From Pyrenophora tritici-repentis (Eukaryota; Ascomycota; Dothideomycetes; Pleosporales; Pleosporaceae): a stretch of DNA of 64,000 nucleotides. The notes beneath the pieces are model-generated. The model ran no database searches. It was not told the DNA's origin and saw only the letters and a list, made by a program, of their open reading frames with translations. A program made the translations under genes and the position numbers. Location: NCBI RefSeq assembly GCF_003171515.1, contig NC_089391.1, positions 4,774,001 through 4,838,000 of the forward strand, given 5' to 3'. Numbering within the stretch: position 1 is the stretch's first letter; each line of letters starts with the position of its first letter. Shown here piece by piece: positions 48,191 through 58,468 of the stretch.

Positions 48191-48798
48191 GATCTGTGTA
48201 TATGTACGATGCTGTTCTACCGATAGAATCAGGATGGTTATGTTCCAGGAGGGATGGACTGTGCGATTGTGTGATTCTGATTGGTATACAGCTTATGTAT
48301 ACACCTGTTCACTACGCGCCGCACATTTCAAAGTCCGTAGTGAGGCGGCCATCGCGGAGCTTCACCGTCTCTCCTTGACGCTGCTGAAACTCTCTGAAGC
48401 ACACAAGGCTGGCCAAGCGTAGGAACAGCAGAATGTAAAGCTCACTATGTCGCAATAGGGAATATACCTTGCCACCTCAGGAAAGACAGGTGCTAGCTGG
48501 GTGCTAACGCAGGGCGTGACCACATGCATCAGCGGTGGTGACGTACCTAAGCCAGATCCCTGCCGCGTCTGCTTCGCCCCAGCCCCATCAACAGACAGGT
48601 CGGACCGCGGCAGGCGGCGCTATCTAGTAGACGCCAGCCTCATCCACCACTACCCAGAGCTCCCCATTCTCCACATCAACCCCAACTTCTTCCCAAACCT
48701 CAACATCACGACATCGGAAAATAACCGGGTCGTTTTTAGTTGCGCATAATCTACCTTCCTACAGCTCCTTCTCACGTGCAGCTGTCTTCACCGCCGCC
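48191..48798. other. Intergenic between transporter and NPC2-like gene
   Basis: Transporter 3' flank followed by a CT-rich leader of the next gene. No gene seen. Confidence 0.5.
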
Positions 48799-49423
48799 AT
48801 GCAGCTCACCACCCTCTTCGTCGCTGCGCTCAGCGCCGCTACCGCCACTGCGACACCCTCATGGATGGGAGGCGACCAGGTCGCCATCAAGGCCGAGTAC
48901 AAGGTGCCCGGCGACAATCCGCTGTACTTCTGCGGCGACCCAGCCGACGACATCTTGAAGATTGAAAAGGTCGACCTAAGCCCCAACCCACCGGTTCCGT
49001 ATGTTTTCCACGCCTGCGCATATTCTAGGCTGCGTATCTTGTGATGTAGAAGTTAACACGCGCACAGTGGCCAGTCGCTCTCGATCAAGGCAACGGGTGA
49101 CTTCAAGGAGGAGGTCGGCGAGGGCTTCAAGATGCACCTCCAAGTCAAGTACGGACTCATTACGCTCATCAACCAGAATGCCGACGGGTGCGACACGATC
49201 AAGAAGGGCGATCTCGACTGCCCGCTCGAGAAGGGTGAGATGAGCTTGACCAAGGATGTTGATCTGCCCAGGGAGATTCCTCCGGTGCGTACTTGTAACT
49301 CTACAGACGACCATTGCAATGCTAACAACACTCCAGGGCACCTACACCGTCCTCGCAGATGTATTTACTGCCGACGGCGACAAGATCACCTGCCTCACTG
49401 CCAAGATCGCTTTCCACCGGTAA
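48799..49423 (+). CDS. NPC2: ML-domain (NPC2-like) phosphatidylglycerol/phosphatidylinositol transfer protein
   Basis: Exons 48799-48998, 49068-49284 and 49337-49423 (introns 69 and 52 nt) give 167 aa. A signal peptide ([19 protein letters not shown]) and a short pro-region are followed by an ML domain: [20 protein letters not shown], then [16 protein letters not shown] and [20 protein letters not shown]. The domain is a beta-sandwich that binds sterol or phospholipid in the vacuole or secretory lumen. Cysteine pairs expected of the family are present (YFC..., GCDT..., LDCPL, ITCL). Length and exon structure match filamentous-fungal PG/PI-TP proteins. It has its own start and is separated from the transporter by 600 bp. 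Confidence 0.9.
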
Positions 49424-49469
49424 ATTGTCTCTAGCTTCACTTCGACACCGCAACACCCGCCCAACAACA

Positions 49470-49622
49470 ATGGTGTCTGATGTTCAACAACGCAGGGGAG
49501 AAACGGAGGACAACAAGGCGAATGGCGGCAGCAAGATCAAATTGGGTCAGCCAAGAGTGCAGATGTCTGGGCCCTTGGCAGGTCTGGTGCAGGAGCGGTT
49601 GCGACAGAGGAGAGAGCTTTAA
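49470..49622 (+). CDS. Possible 50-aa ORF
   Basis: ATG frame with a protein-like, charged sequence (QPRVQMSGPLAGLVQERLRQ). It lies only 47 bp after the NPC2-like stop. It could be a tiny gene, an exon of an unrecognised transcript, or chance sequence in the 3' untranslated region. Confidence 0.2.
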   Translation: MVSDVQQRRGETEDNKANGGSKIKLGQPRVQMSGPLAGLVQERLRQRREL

Positions 49623-49929
49623 ATTGATGGGAGTTGATCATGTTCATGTTCATTCCGCGATACCAGTGCGATGTTGATTTCTGGTGTATGGATATTATTG
49701 GACCACGGCTTAATGTAGATACGACGGAAATGCATACTCTAGGGCACTTTGTGATGTGGAGACTTTACTGTGGTGGATATCTTCGCTGTATGTGCTATGT
49801 ATCCCTGTTAGTCGTCGCAGACGTCTACATGAAGTATGCACAGTGATTCTTAAAGGCCTCGTGCCAGTCATGTACTTGGCATGGCCCACTTCCGCCGTCC
49901 TCGCCACTATTCGCAGTCGCTGTCCCCGC

Positions 49930-50480
49930 TTACTCTCCGAATAACCTCCTCACCCTCTTCAGCACACTGTCCTTCTCGGGGTCGTAGGGATGGTCTTTGG
50001 ACGGTATCTCGAGCAGTGAGGGAAAGGCAGCCGTGTATGCCTCGACTCGGTGTCGTATCCTCTCGGCAATCTAGCCGTCGTCAGCAACGTCCTCCAACTA
50101 CCCACAGCGCTCCTCAGCATACATGTTGGTTGATGAGCAGAATGGCGATATCCTTGCGCTCCGTGGTGAACTTGTCAAAGGCAGCTTCAATGACCGCGGT
50201 TTCCGTCTTGGCGTCCACGACTAGGAAGTTCTTCTGGCTGTCCGGGGGTTGAGTAACGTGCTGCAACTCTCGTCAGGCGTGTATTCATATTATATCGCAT
50301 TCCGACGTCTCAATAGCTTACGCCTACGCCCGCGAGCAGCATGCCCGTGCAAGTGTCCTGCCGCCCGTTAGCTTCCTGTAATCACATTCTCATGGCCAGG
50401 AGCACTCGGGTAGTGCGCACCTCATCGCCGATGACGGCCAGGAACTGTCTGTCCTTGTACTGGGCTGCCGGTGCTGCCAT
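49930..50480 (-). CDS. VMA7: V-type proton ATPase subunit F
   Basis: Four exons, 50480-50421, 50357-50322, 50260-50123 and 50070-49930, with introns of 63, 61 and 52 nt in phase 0 throughout, give 124 aa. The product reads [33 protein letters not shown], then [20 protein letters not shown] and the terminal [20 protein letters not shown]. This is the recognisable core of subunit F, the stalk component of the V1 sector that couples ATP hydrolysis to proton pumping at the vacuolar membrane. Length matches the family (about 118-125 aa). It is convergent with the NPC2-like gene and divergent from the NUR1 gene. Confidence 0.93.
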
Positions 50481-50784
50481 ATTGCGTCGTGTAGGTTGGC
50501 GGCTGTCGTCGTGAGGTCGAAGCTCGGTTGAAGCTGGAGCTCCAGGCCGGCCGGGGGGTGCGGCCGTCGTCATGGGCGGGCGCACGCCCTAGTCCGTGTT
50601 TGGCCAACTGTTTGTACCCGGCGCTTTCTTCTTTCACCATTTACCTCTTTATCCCCTTCTTTCTGTTACAACACCACCGCGCCATGTCGTGAGATTCACC
50701 GTTGTCCATCTTCGCTCCTTTACTTTCTCTATACTAGATCAGTGAAGTCGTACCTCCCTCGGAATAATTGTAATACCCAGAGAC

Positions 50785-52114
50785 ATGCCGAAACTCGTGC
50801 GCCGCGCGCCTTTGTCGGAGCGCATCAAATCCTACCTCGACCCCTCCGACTGGCTGATCTGGATATCGGAAGAACTCAACAGTTCCGACTGGGACGACTT
50901 TGCCTCATCCTACGCTCTCTACATCGGCTTCGGCGCAAACCTGCTCTTTGTCCTCGCACAGGCAAACAGCGGCGCACCCACGACCGACGACGATGACGGC
51001 GTCTTCAGCGAGGTTCAGGGCCCGGGCTGGGTAGAGTGGATAATGGGTCTAGTGGTCTTGGTTCTCAGCATCACGAGTGTTGGAAATGCATGGCTGGTAT
51101 GGGGCAAGAGGAGGTACTATCGCCTTTTCGAGCAGAGCGTCGACATTGCGCCTCAGACGCCGAGTGCAAAGCGCGTTAGGGTTGACTCATCGCCGGCGGG
51201 AGCCAGCCCGATGCAGTTTGTGAAGAATTTGGTACAAAACAACGCGACGAGTCGGGCGCATCCAGTTGAAGGCAGGGACGTCTGGGAGGTTGCTGTTTGG
51301 GACCCGAATCCCCTTTGTCTGCAGCTGTTCTGTCTCTTCAGTCCGCTGCACGTCGTTCTCTACTACTTCAACCTCCCGGTTGCGCCGCTGGACCCGAGAC
51401 CGAGCATCAGGGTTACATCGACACTTTTCATCGGAGCAGTGCTGTCGTTGCAGCTTTGGTGGTTGAGAAGCGCATTCACGCGCCAAATCAAGGACAACGC
51501 CCTCATCAGCCGACAAGTACTCCACGAATACGACAGCAAATTCGTACACCCATCACTCCGAAAGCAATGCCGAGACGTGGGTATCCAAACCATCTCAAAA
51601 GACAGGGGACGGGACTCCAGTGTCGGTGTCAAGGGCAGCAGTCTCCACCTCGCCAGCGAAGTCGTCACATACACACCCACAACCATCATCAGCCGCACCT
51701 TCCGCACCAACCCAAACTCCAGCTACGCCTCACAATACGACCCTGACAACGTCGGTCCAGCTCGCTCAACCCAACACACACCCTCGCGCAAAACACGCTA
51801 CTCGACCTCCTCCACCGCCATGGACGACGACTTCTCCTCCCCCCCTCCGAGCCCCCTCACAAACACCAAACCCCTTCCGCCAAGCACCAACCATCCCCGC
51901 TGCTTCTTCTTCTTCCACAAACAACGACGGCGGCTACCTCGGTATAAACACGCACGCCGCTTCCCCTTTACGCAAATCCACCGGCAGTTTCCTCACTCGC
52001 GATTCCGACCACCGCAGCTCTACCACCACGAGGGGAAGAGATAGTCTCGGCGGCGCGTTTGAACGCAGAGCTAGTCCGAGTAAACGTGACGTTAGCCCCC
52101 TTGAAGAGGATTAG
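50785..52114 (+). CDS. NUR1: Nuclear rim protein Nur1-like, with a homopolymer frameshift
   Basis: A single frame from ATG 50785 reads MPKLVRRAPLSERIKSYLDP, two hydrophobic spans (about residues 46-62 and 83-105), KRRYYRLFEQSVDIAPQTPS, RDVWEVAVWDPNPLCLQLFC and HEYDSKFVHPSLRK. This is the pattern of Nur1/Mug154, a nuclear-envelope protein that tethers rDNA and silent chromatin at the nuclear periphery. The frame as written ends at 52044 with an unconvincing basic tail. The genuine-looking C-terminus (DGGYLGINTHAASPLRKSTG, then SPSKRDVSPLEED) lies in the next frame and ends at 52114. The switch occurs at a run of seven C at 51839-51845; six would keep the frame. No intron can explain it. Assembly error or a real indel cannot be told apart here. 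Confidence 0.82.
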
Positions 52115-53029
52115 TGTGGGTAATGCGGAGAGGGAACGTGAGAGGGAGAGGGAGAGGGATAGACCGGTTGGTTTTGGTGGTGGTGGTGGTCAGGCAGATA
52201 GATTTGGTAGGAGTACTGGGTATGGGAATTTAGGCGTGGGTAGGAGGGAGAGTGGACGGTTTTGAACGACATGGACTGGAGTGGTTGAGGAGGAGGGTTT
52301 TTTTGGTACGACCATGTCCATGTATATATTTTCATGGCGCCTTTTTTTTGGTCTGTTCTCTGATAATACCCACAATATATGCCGCTTGTTTGGCTGGCAA
52401 CTTTTTTTTTCTTGGGAGTTTATTTGTGCTGGTTGGTTTATGAGTGATGGTGTCGCTGCTCGGTTTACAGTGGTGCTTCTTTTATGACATGTTGGCTCTG
52501 TGTATTCTGTACCACTATTCCATCTCATTCCTCTCCTTTTGTACTAGACAATAGAAGGAACTGATATCTGCCTTCTCACCCTCCCTCCTTTCTCCATCAA
52601 AGTCCACCAAGTCTTAAAGCAGATCCTTTCATAGTCCAGTTCTGAGGATTAGATATCAAACATGACACATTCACATTCACACAAAAGTAGCCACAGAACC
52701 AATATTTTCCAAAACATTCATTCCATATTCACAAAATATCCACAAGTCCCTTCTCCTCAAAGAAATTGAGAAGAAAGGGGTAAAGAAGAAGAAGAAGAAG
52801 TAAAGGGGAAGCCAAATCAAGTACTCAACAACCCATTCAGCAGCAACAGCAGTTCATAATCCCATGCTCATTGTCATCCATCCCATGCCCAGCAATCGTA
52901 AAAAAAGGGTGGATAAGGGGTTTCCTAGCCATCAACCATCAAATCCAGGAGTATCGTATAATCCCGAGTATTCTGGGACCGTCGCCAGTAGTTTACCAAT
53001 CCAATCCAACCCGTTTTCGAATCCAGCGC
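52115..53029. other. Convergent intergenic region
   Basis: 3' flanks of NUR1 and of the protease gene. It contains simple sequence: GAGAGG repeats at about 52138-52158, a GGT run near 52176-52190, and a GAA run near 52786-52800. Confidence 0.5.
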
Positions 53030-53878
53030 TTAGTCGTACTGCTGGATGAAAGAAAGGAGGGTGCTGACGCGGGAGTAAACACCGGGGTAACCAGGAAGCG
53101 CGCAGCCCTGGCCGAAAGAAACGACACCAACAAGAGTCTTGGAAGCATCGACAAGAGGGCCGCCAGAGTCACCCTGGCAAGAGTCCTTGCCGCCGTTGGT
53201 AAGACCAGCGCAGACCATGTTGTTGGTGATTGACGAGGAGCCGTAGCTGGAGCGGCAGCTGGTGCGGGAAACGACGGGGACGCTGACCTTGTAGAGGGCG
53301 TTGGGGGAGCTGCCACCGGAGCTGAGGGTGCCCCAGCCGGCGACGGTGACGGTGGCACCGGCAGCCGGGTCGGAGCCAGAGGCAGGGAGGCCGACGTAGC
53401 CGATGGTGCTGCTGGTGGGGATCGACGAAGACAGCTTCCAGATGGCAATGTCGTAGTCCTGGCTGCTGCTGCGGTAGTTGGGGTTGACGATGACCTGGGA
53501 GACACCGACAAGAGTGCCACCGGAGGAGCGGCTCTGTTATATCATGTTAGTCGTCTTCTGATTAAGGGGGAAAGCAGCAAAACTTACCAAGGAACCGGCG
53601 CGGACGCGGAGGTTGCTGACGGAGCCGATGACGGAGCTCACGGAGCAGTGAGCAGCAGTGACAACGGTGTTGCCGTTGATGAGCGAACCACCGCAAATGT
53701 GGGATCCGCCGACCTGGAGAGAGACAATGTAGGGGAACTCGCCAGAGGCAGCGGTGGAGCCACCAACAATGTCATCATCAGGAGTGTCGGCAGGGAACTC
53801 GAAGTTGGGGTCCTGGGGAGTAGGAACAGCAAGAGCGAGCGCAGGGAGCGCGAAAGCGATGATGGTTTGGAAACGCAT
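53030..53878 (-). CDS. Secreted trypsin-like serine protease (S1, 264 aa)
   Basis: Exons 53878-53588 and 53533-53030 (54-nt intron, phase 0). Signal peptide ([19 protein letters not shown]), then an acidic propeptide ending DTPDDD before the mature N-terminus IVGG at residues 37-40. The catalytic triad is H77 (TAAHC), D125 (DYDIAIW) and S220 (GDSGGP). D214, six residues before the serine, is the specificity-pocket residue of trypsins, so cleavage after Lys/Arg is expected. Six cysteines pair as in fungal trypsins. Extracellular; members are secreted by many plant-associated Pleosporales. A TATA-like element lies about 130 bp upstream. Confidence 0.93.
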
Positions 53879-54005
53879 GATGAAGATGCTGGTTGTTGGT
53901 TGTTGAGAGGCGGACCCGACGAGAGACTGTGTGAAGCGATGGGATGAAGAGACAAGCGACTGACTGAGCTGGCTGATGATGATTTAGACGGGAGCACGAC
54001 TGGAT

Positions 54006-54012
54006 ACTTATA
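54006..54012 (-). promoter_or_regulatory. TATA-like box of the protease gene
   Basis: TATAAGT on the minus strand, about 130 bp upstream of the protease ATG. Assigned from sequence and distance only. Confidence 0.4.
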
Positions 54013-55525
54013 CACTGCGTGATATTGCTTTCATCCCAATACACTGTACCAACTGACCATTACAACCTTCCCATCGTGTCTTCGAAAAGAGTATACCAAG
54101 ACCAGATGGACTAGGTGCGTAGTATGTCCTTCCGGATTGGGGCCCCGTACGGCTTGGTACTGCTTGGCAAAGTCTTAACCACTGTCCGTCATGTATCTTT
54201 GGCGCCTGCATGGGAGCGACGTACCCCGGCGCCCATGTAGGTACGTTATCTAGGCGGAGCACAAGCTTTCGCCTGATTACCTTGCAGCGAATGCGAAAGA
54301 GGAAGCTGATCTAGCTGTGGCTGCCGGTCTGGGTGGAATCCAGCGATTCATCGTCGCCGTCGCTGTCTCCGTGTGCGCTCTCATGTTTCCGATACTTTCC
54401 TTTTGGTCTCCTATTATGACGTTTAGACAGCCGGCCAGGGCTTGTGTCAGGACGCCCCCAGCCGTGGTAGTATACCCGTCTCAGGCGCGGCCTTGCCGAG
54501 TACAACGAGGCGCGTGGTCGTGGGGTGCACTACGTCTAGCACCACCTCTAGCAGCTACCACGACGCTGTTCCAGAGACAGCAGGAGCTTTGTTTGCTGGC
54601 GGTTCCATCCTTGCTTCGTGGCTATAGTAGTGCCGACGGTGAGTCGATTTCTCTTGCTCTTCGCCATTGTGCTGGCGGAGTCGCGCGAACCCCTGCCCCG
54701 TTATCGCAGTCCCATCTCCGCCATTAATGCGCCATAGCGAATTGCCACATGCGGTGCACATACCGATGGAAGCGCCGCTGCGGCCTGCGTACTTTGTGGT
54801 GTTTCGAGCCATGGCGAAGCCCGACACGAGCTGTCCATATTGCCCTACATGATCGGCAAGGTACCTGATTTGACGGTTGACGAATGGTGCGTGACGGTTG
54901 GCCTAGTACGCCGCATAGCCAAAAAGAAAGCAAAAGGACCTGCCGCAACGGATAGGTCCGCGTGTGCTGCGGTCGAAACGCTCGTTTCTTGGCTCCCCAG
55001 TGGGTTTTATTGCGTCCATCGGACATGTCGACTTTTAGCTGTCCATTTGCTGCACAGGTCAAGTGCTAGAGGTTGAGTGCCGGCTGTGGGCCAGGAAAGG
55101 CAGGAGAGGTTGAGGAAGCTATCGATAGGGCGGAGTATTTACGTCTTGGCACTGGCCTCGTGAGCCGGGGTTACCGAAGGGAGCAGCGATCGGCGCAACG
55201 GCGGTCTTTTGCCATATACTTGGATTCTTGTATTAACATGCCGTCCAGAATGAGTCGTGGTTGGGGGAGTCGTGGTTGGAGGAGTCGTTGGTCGGTGGCG
55301 GCTGCCCACATGAGTCTGGGAACCTACAGCGTCCTGCGATTACTCACCTCTAGGCAACCACGGCAACCACTCTGCCTTGTTGCACGCACAACAGCACTCT
55401 TTCCTCTCCGTTGTCCAAGATTCGTCGTCTATAATAATGGGCATGTGAATGTTGCATGTCAAAAGGAATTTTGGTGAAAGCGTTACGACATAGCTACAGC
55501 TACCCCTCATAGCTTAGCAGCTGCC

Positions 55526-55533
55526 TATATAAA
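55526..55533 (+). promoter_or_regulatory. TATA box close to the gene at 55551
   Basis: TATATAAA lies 18 bp before the first ATG at 55551. That is close for a TATA box to the first codon. If transcription starts some 30 or more bases downstream, the ATG at 55551 would fall outside the mRNA, which favours the ATG at 55650. Confidence 0.4.
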
Positions 55534-55550
55534 CAAAACAAGGCGAGCGA

Positions 55551-56100
55551 ATGTCAACCAGTACAAACAAACACCACAACAACCAACACAACATCCTGTG
55601 GACTCTTGCATTCATCTTGATCCTTCTCACATCCATACCCACCGTCACAATGCCAGAAAACATGGACACCATCCCCAAGCCCTTCACCATCGAAATCGCC
55701 GGCAAACCCATCACCAAAATAGACGCCATCCCAGAAGGACGTGAGCAAGCAAAGATCGGCTCCGAGCCAGCCGTCTTCGAGCTCAAGGACAAACGCCTCC
55801 AGTGTGACGGACACATTCTCGCCCGAGCACTATTAGAAGACCGCAGCCTCGCGCCAAAGCGCGTGTACTGGTACCCGGCAGACACCGACGAAAAAACACA
55901 AGACGTTACTGCAACCAAGGATGGCGAAGAATACAGGCTCCACTTTGCCAGTATGTTGTGATGATACTGCCGCGGCGGTTCCATTGTGCCCCTTGTTAAC
56001 ATCCTGCGCAGGCTGCCCTCTTACCACCAACGAGGAAGGCGTGTTTGCGGAAATGCTAGACCGTGAAGATCACAGCAAGGTCGTGCTAAAGATGCATTAA
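55551..56100 (+). CDS. Small unknown protein, 162 aa (or 129 aa from the second ATG)
   Basis: Exons 55551-55950 and 56012-56100 (61-nt intron, phase 1). From the first ATG there is an Asn/His-rich start followed by a hydrophobic segment (ILWTLAFILILLTSIP) that could be a signal anchor. The second ATG at 55650 (MPENMDTIPKPFTIEIAGKP) has a better start context and is better placed relative to the TATA box at 55526. The body reads IGSEPAVFELKDKRLQCDGH, then PKRVYWYPADTDEKTQDVTA and HSKVVLKMH at the end, suggesting a small beta-rich fold. I recognise no family. Confidence 0.55.
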
Positions 56101-56590
56101 ATCGCCATCCATCTACCGTTATGTTCATGGTTGTAAGCTCGGCTGCAGGACTTGATCGGTCGGCATCACGTCATTGCCACCCCACCCTGCATAGGCGACT
56201 TCCAAACCACCTACCTACATAGTACAGTCGAATTGATTATATCCGTCTCACCCGCATAATCTCGCTGCACCCGCTTGCCTATTTTCCGTGGGCCAAGAAC
56301 TTGACTTGACCAGTTTCGGCATGTCACTACATGTTGTAACAATGTCCCGATGTCGGTAACTACTGGGTAGTACCGTTATGTACCTAGGTAGGTACCTACT
56401 CCTTCCTTTGTCACATGCGAAGGTGGCGGCGCATCCGGCAGACGTCCGCGTCCGTGCTCCCGATCCTACCCCACGCGCATATACGGGATGCTTTTAAATT
56501 AACCAATAGTGGATGGACAAGGGATGTCCTTGATGCAGGGCTGAACTGACTGAAACATTCTGACTAGTTTCTTGAAATCTCGCCATTCTA
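56101..56590. other. Convergent intergenic
   Basis: No gene. A short stretch of overlapping GTAGGTACCTA-type words (about 56382-56400) is present. Confidence 0.5.
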
Positions 56591-57839
56591 CTATGCCATC
56601 GAAATCTTTCGATGTGGTATCGACTCCACAGCCGCAACCTTGTAGAGAGTAATCCGTGCAATAAGAAACTCGTACGCCGTAAAAGACACGGCCTGGCCTA
56701 TGCCCACTCGAAGAATCCGCGGCCCAATACCCCTATACAAAGCAGGCAGGCCCTCGTTTGTGACAAGCTGACTAGTCTGGTGGACTATCCTTCGAAAGCT
56801 GCTTTCACCAGGCCGAGATGGCGATTTCTGAACCCTTGTTTCTGCAAGAGGAGGGGATGAGTCAGTTTTCATGATTCCAAGACGGGGTTTCCCAGGAGTA
56901 CCTACTTATAGTATCTATTGGTGCATTGCAGAGTGGCCCAACAGAGCCAGATACCAAGCCGATCAGGGCGGTCTGATACGGGGGTAGAGTTTTCGAGTCT
57001 TTCCCTCCTCTCCTCTCTAGTACGAAAGACTTCAAATGACTGTATACAAAGAAGTTGGCTACACCGTCCCGATTAGCTGAATGTAATGGGAGAAGAGCCT
57101 TTGAGTATACGAACCTGCTTGGTTTGTCCCCTGCCGTAACGACGTAAGGGAAATTCCAGTCCATAATTTCCTAATCCCCTCATTACGAACGATATCCAGG
57201 ACGACTTGTATGGCTCGTTGGGGATTCGCAGCACGCTTCTGGGATTGCAGTCGGATCTTCACCATCTCCATGGGTGTTACAACAAGGATAGACTCCGTCA
57301 CTCCTGCTGCCAGGCCAGCTAAAAAAGAAGAGTTAGTACATAGCCATGGACCAACTGGCACTGTGTCCACATACCCAAAAGCAGCCGTTGGCTAGATTGG
57401 CTCCCATCTGGAAGCGCCAGAAGCGATTTATACGTCTCAAAACTAGCGAAGCGTATAGCGATCTTGGGTACAATCCCCAATATAACAGGGCTGAAACCGC
57501 GATACAAGCCAAGAAGATTATCCTTCTGGATGATGTTTCTGGCAGTCTGATAGGCGTTGCGGCTTGCTGCCGTCTGCATGTTTACTTTAATCGTGTCTGT
57601 AGTAGGTATGTCAGAGATGGATGCGAAGAGGTACCCACGATTGCAACGTGGACAAGTTAGAACGTACCTAGCGGATGGCAGAAAACCCCCTCCATCATGC
57701 CTGCACCTGCACCTGCTGGTCTAATCATCAACCGTGTGCTATCTTACGGCTTGAGAACGAGCGTACCGAGAAGGTGCTCATAGCTTCTTCCCCCGTTGGA
57801 TCCTGTGTTGTACCGTTGGAGGCGTTGTGTTTGGCTCAT
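56591..57839 (-). CDS. Mitochondrial carrier, succinate/fumarate (Sfc1) type
   Basis: Six exons, 57839-57767, 57715-57668, 57596-57375, 57318-57115, 57058-56906 and 56841-56591, with introns of 51-71 nt all in phase, give 316 aa. Three tandem carrier repeats each show a P-x-D/E-x-x-K/R signature: HPLDTIKVNMQ, TPMEMVKIRLQ and APIDTIKTRVQ. Between them are LYRGFSPVILGIVPKIAIRF and SLRQGTNQAANFFVYSHLKS. The last two resemble yeast Sfc1/Acr1, which exchanges succinate for fumarate across the inner mitochondrial membrane and feeds gluconeogenesis on two-carbon substrates. The start at 57839 reads GGRSYEHLLAGAGAGMMEG in phase with the first repeat. Substrate assignment is by resemblance. Confidence 0.83.
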
Positions 57840-58468
57840 TGTGGTCTGTGTGTGATCGAGAATGAGAGAACCGCGTATAGTGAGAAGAGTGTAAGTCGAG
57901 CCTTGACCACAGGTTGCATATCAGAGACGTGGTCGGAACAAGGGCCCACTGTCTTGATGCTTCTCCCAAATACTTGGTCAAGGAACCGATCGGTACTACC
58001 ACTGCGTCTATTCCAACCCGACATTATCTCATATTGAGCATCTAGGCAATCATGCTTCTCCGAAAGAGGGACTGTGATGAGATGATAGGTATGTTGTACA
58101 GATGAAGCCACGCTGTCTCTTTCACTACTAGGAAACTCATCTGACCGATCGGTTGAGAGTGTCAGGCTGCATCGTTAGTGTCAATAACTGCATCTCTAGC
58201 TCTCATAGACACCTAGGTACACACACGCAAGAAGTTGCCGACGGTCGTTCTACATTAATCACCGATCGGGCGTGATACGAGCGAATAGCCGCACCACTAT
58301 TCGGCCCGTTAGACTATCCAGCCACATTCGAACTTCACTCGACACTACGCAAACCAACTACTCGTATAAATCAGTGTCCATCTGAATGTAATCCCAGCAT
58401 CATCTTACACAACCACCATCACTACTACACACACACTCCCATCACCACCTACCTCCAGCTTTTTCAAG
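57840..58468. other. Divergent intergenic between carrier and dioxygenase
   Basis: Promoter region of both genes. The last 100 bases before 58469 are CA/CT-rich, typical of a fungal leader. No gene seen. Confidence 0.5.

Larger units (their letters stand above)
53879..55550. other. Divergent intergenic 1.7 kb
   Basis: Contains the protease promoter at its left end and the promoter of the small gene at 55551 at its right end. Between them, short frames on both strands show no motif. Confidence 0.5.

Noticed and set aside
51620..52114. Separate gene in the frame overlapping the NUR1 end
   Set aside because: Only its last part looks protein-like, and it completes NUR1 if the C7 run is one base shorter.
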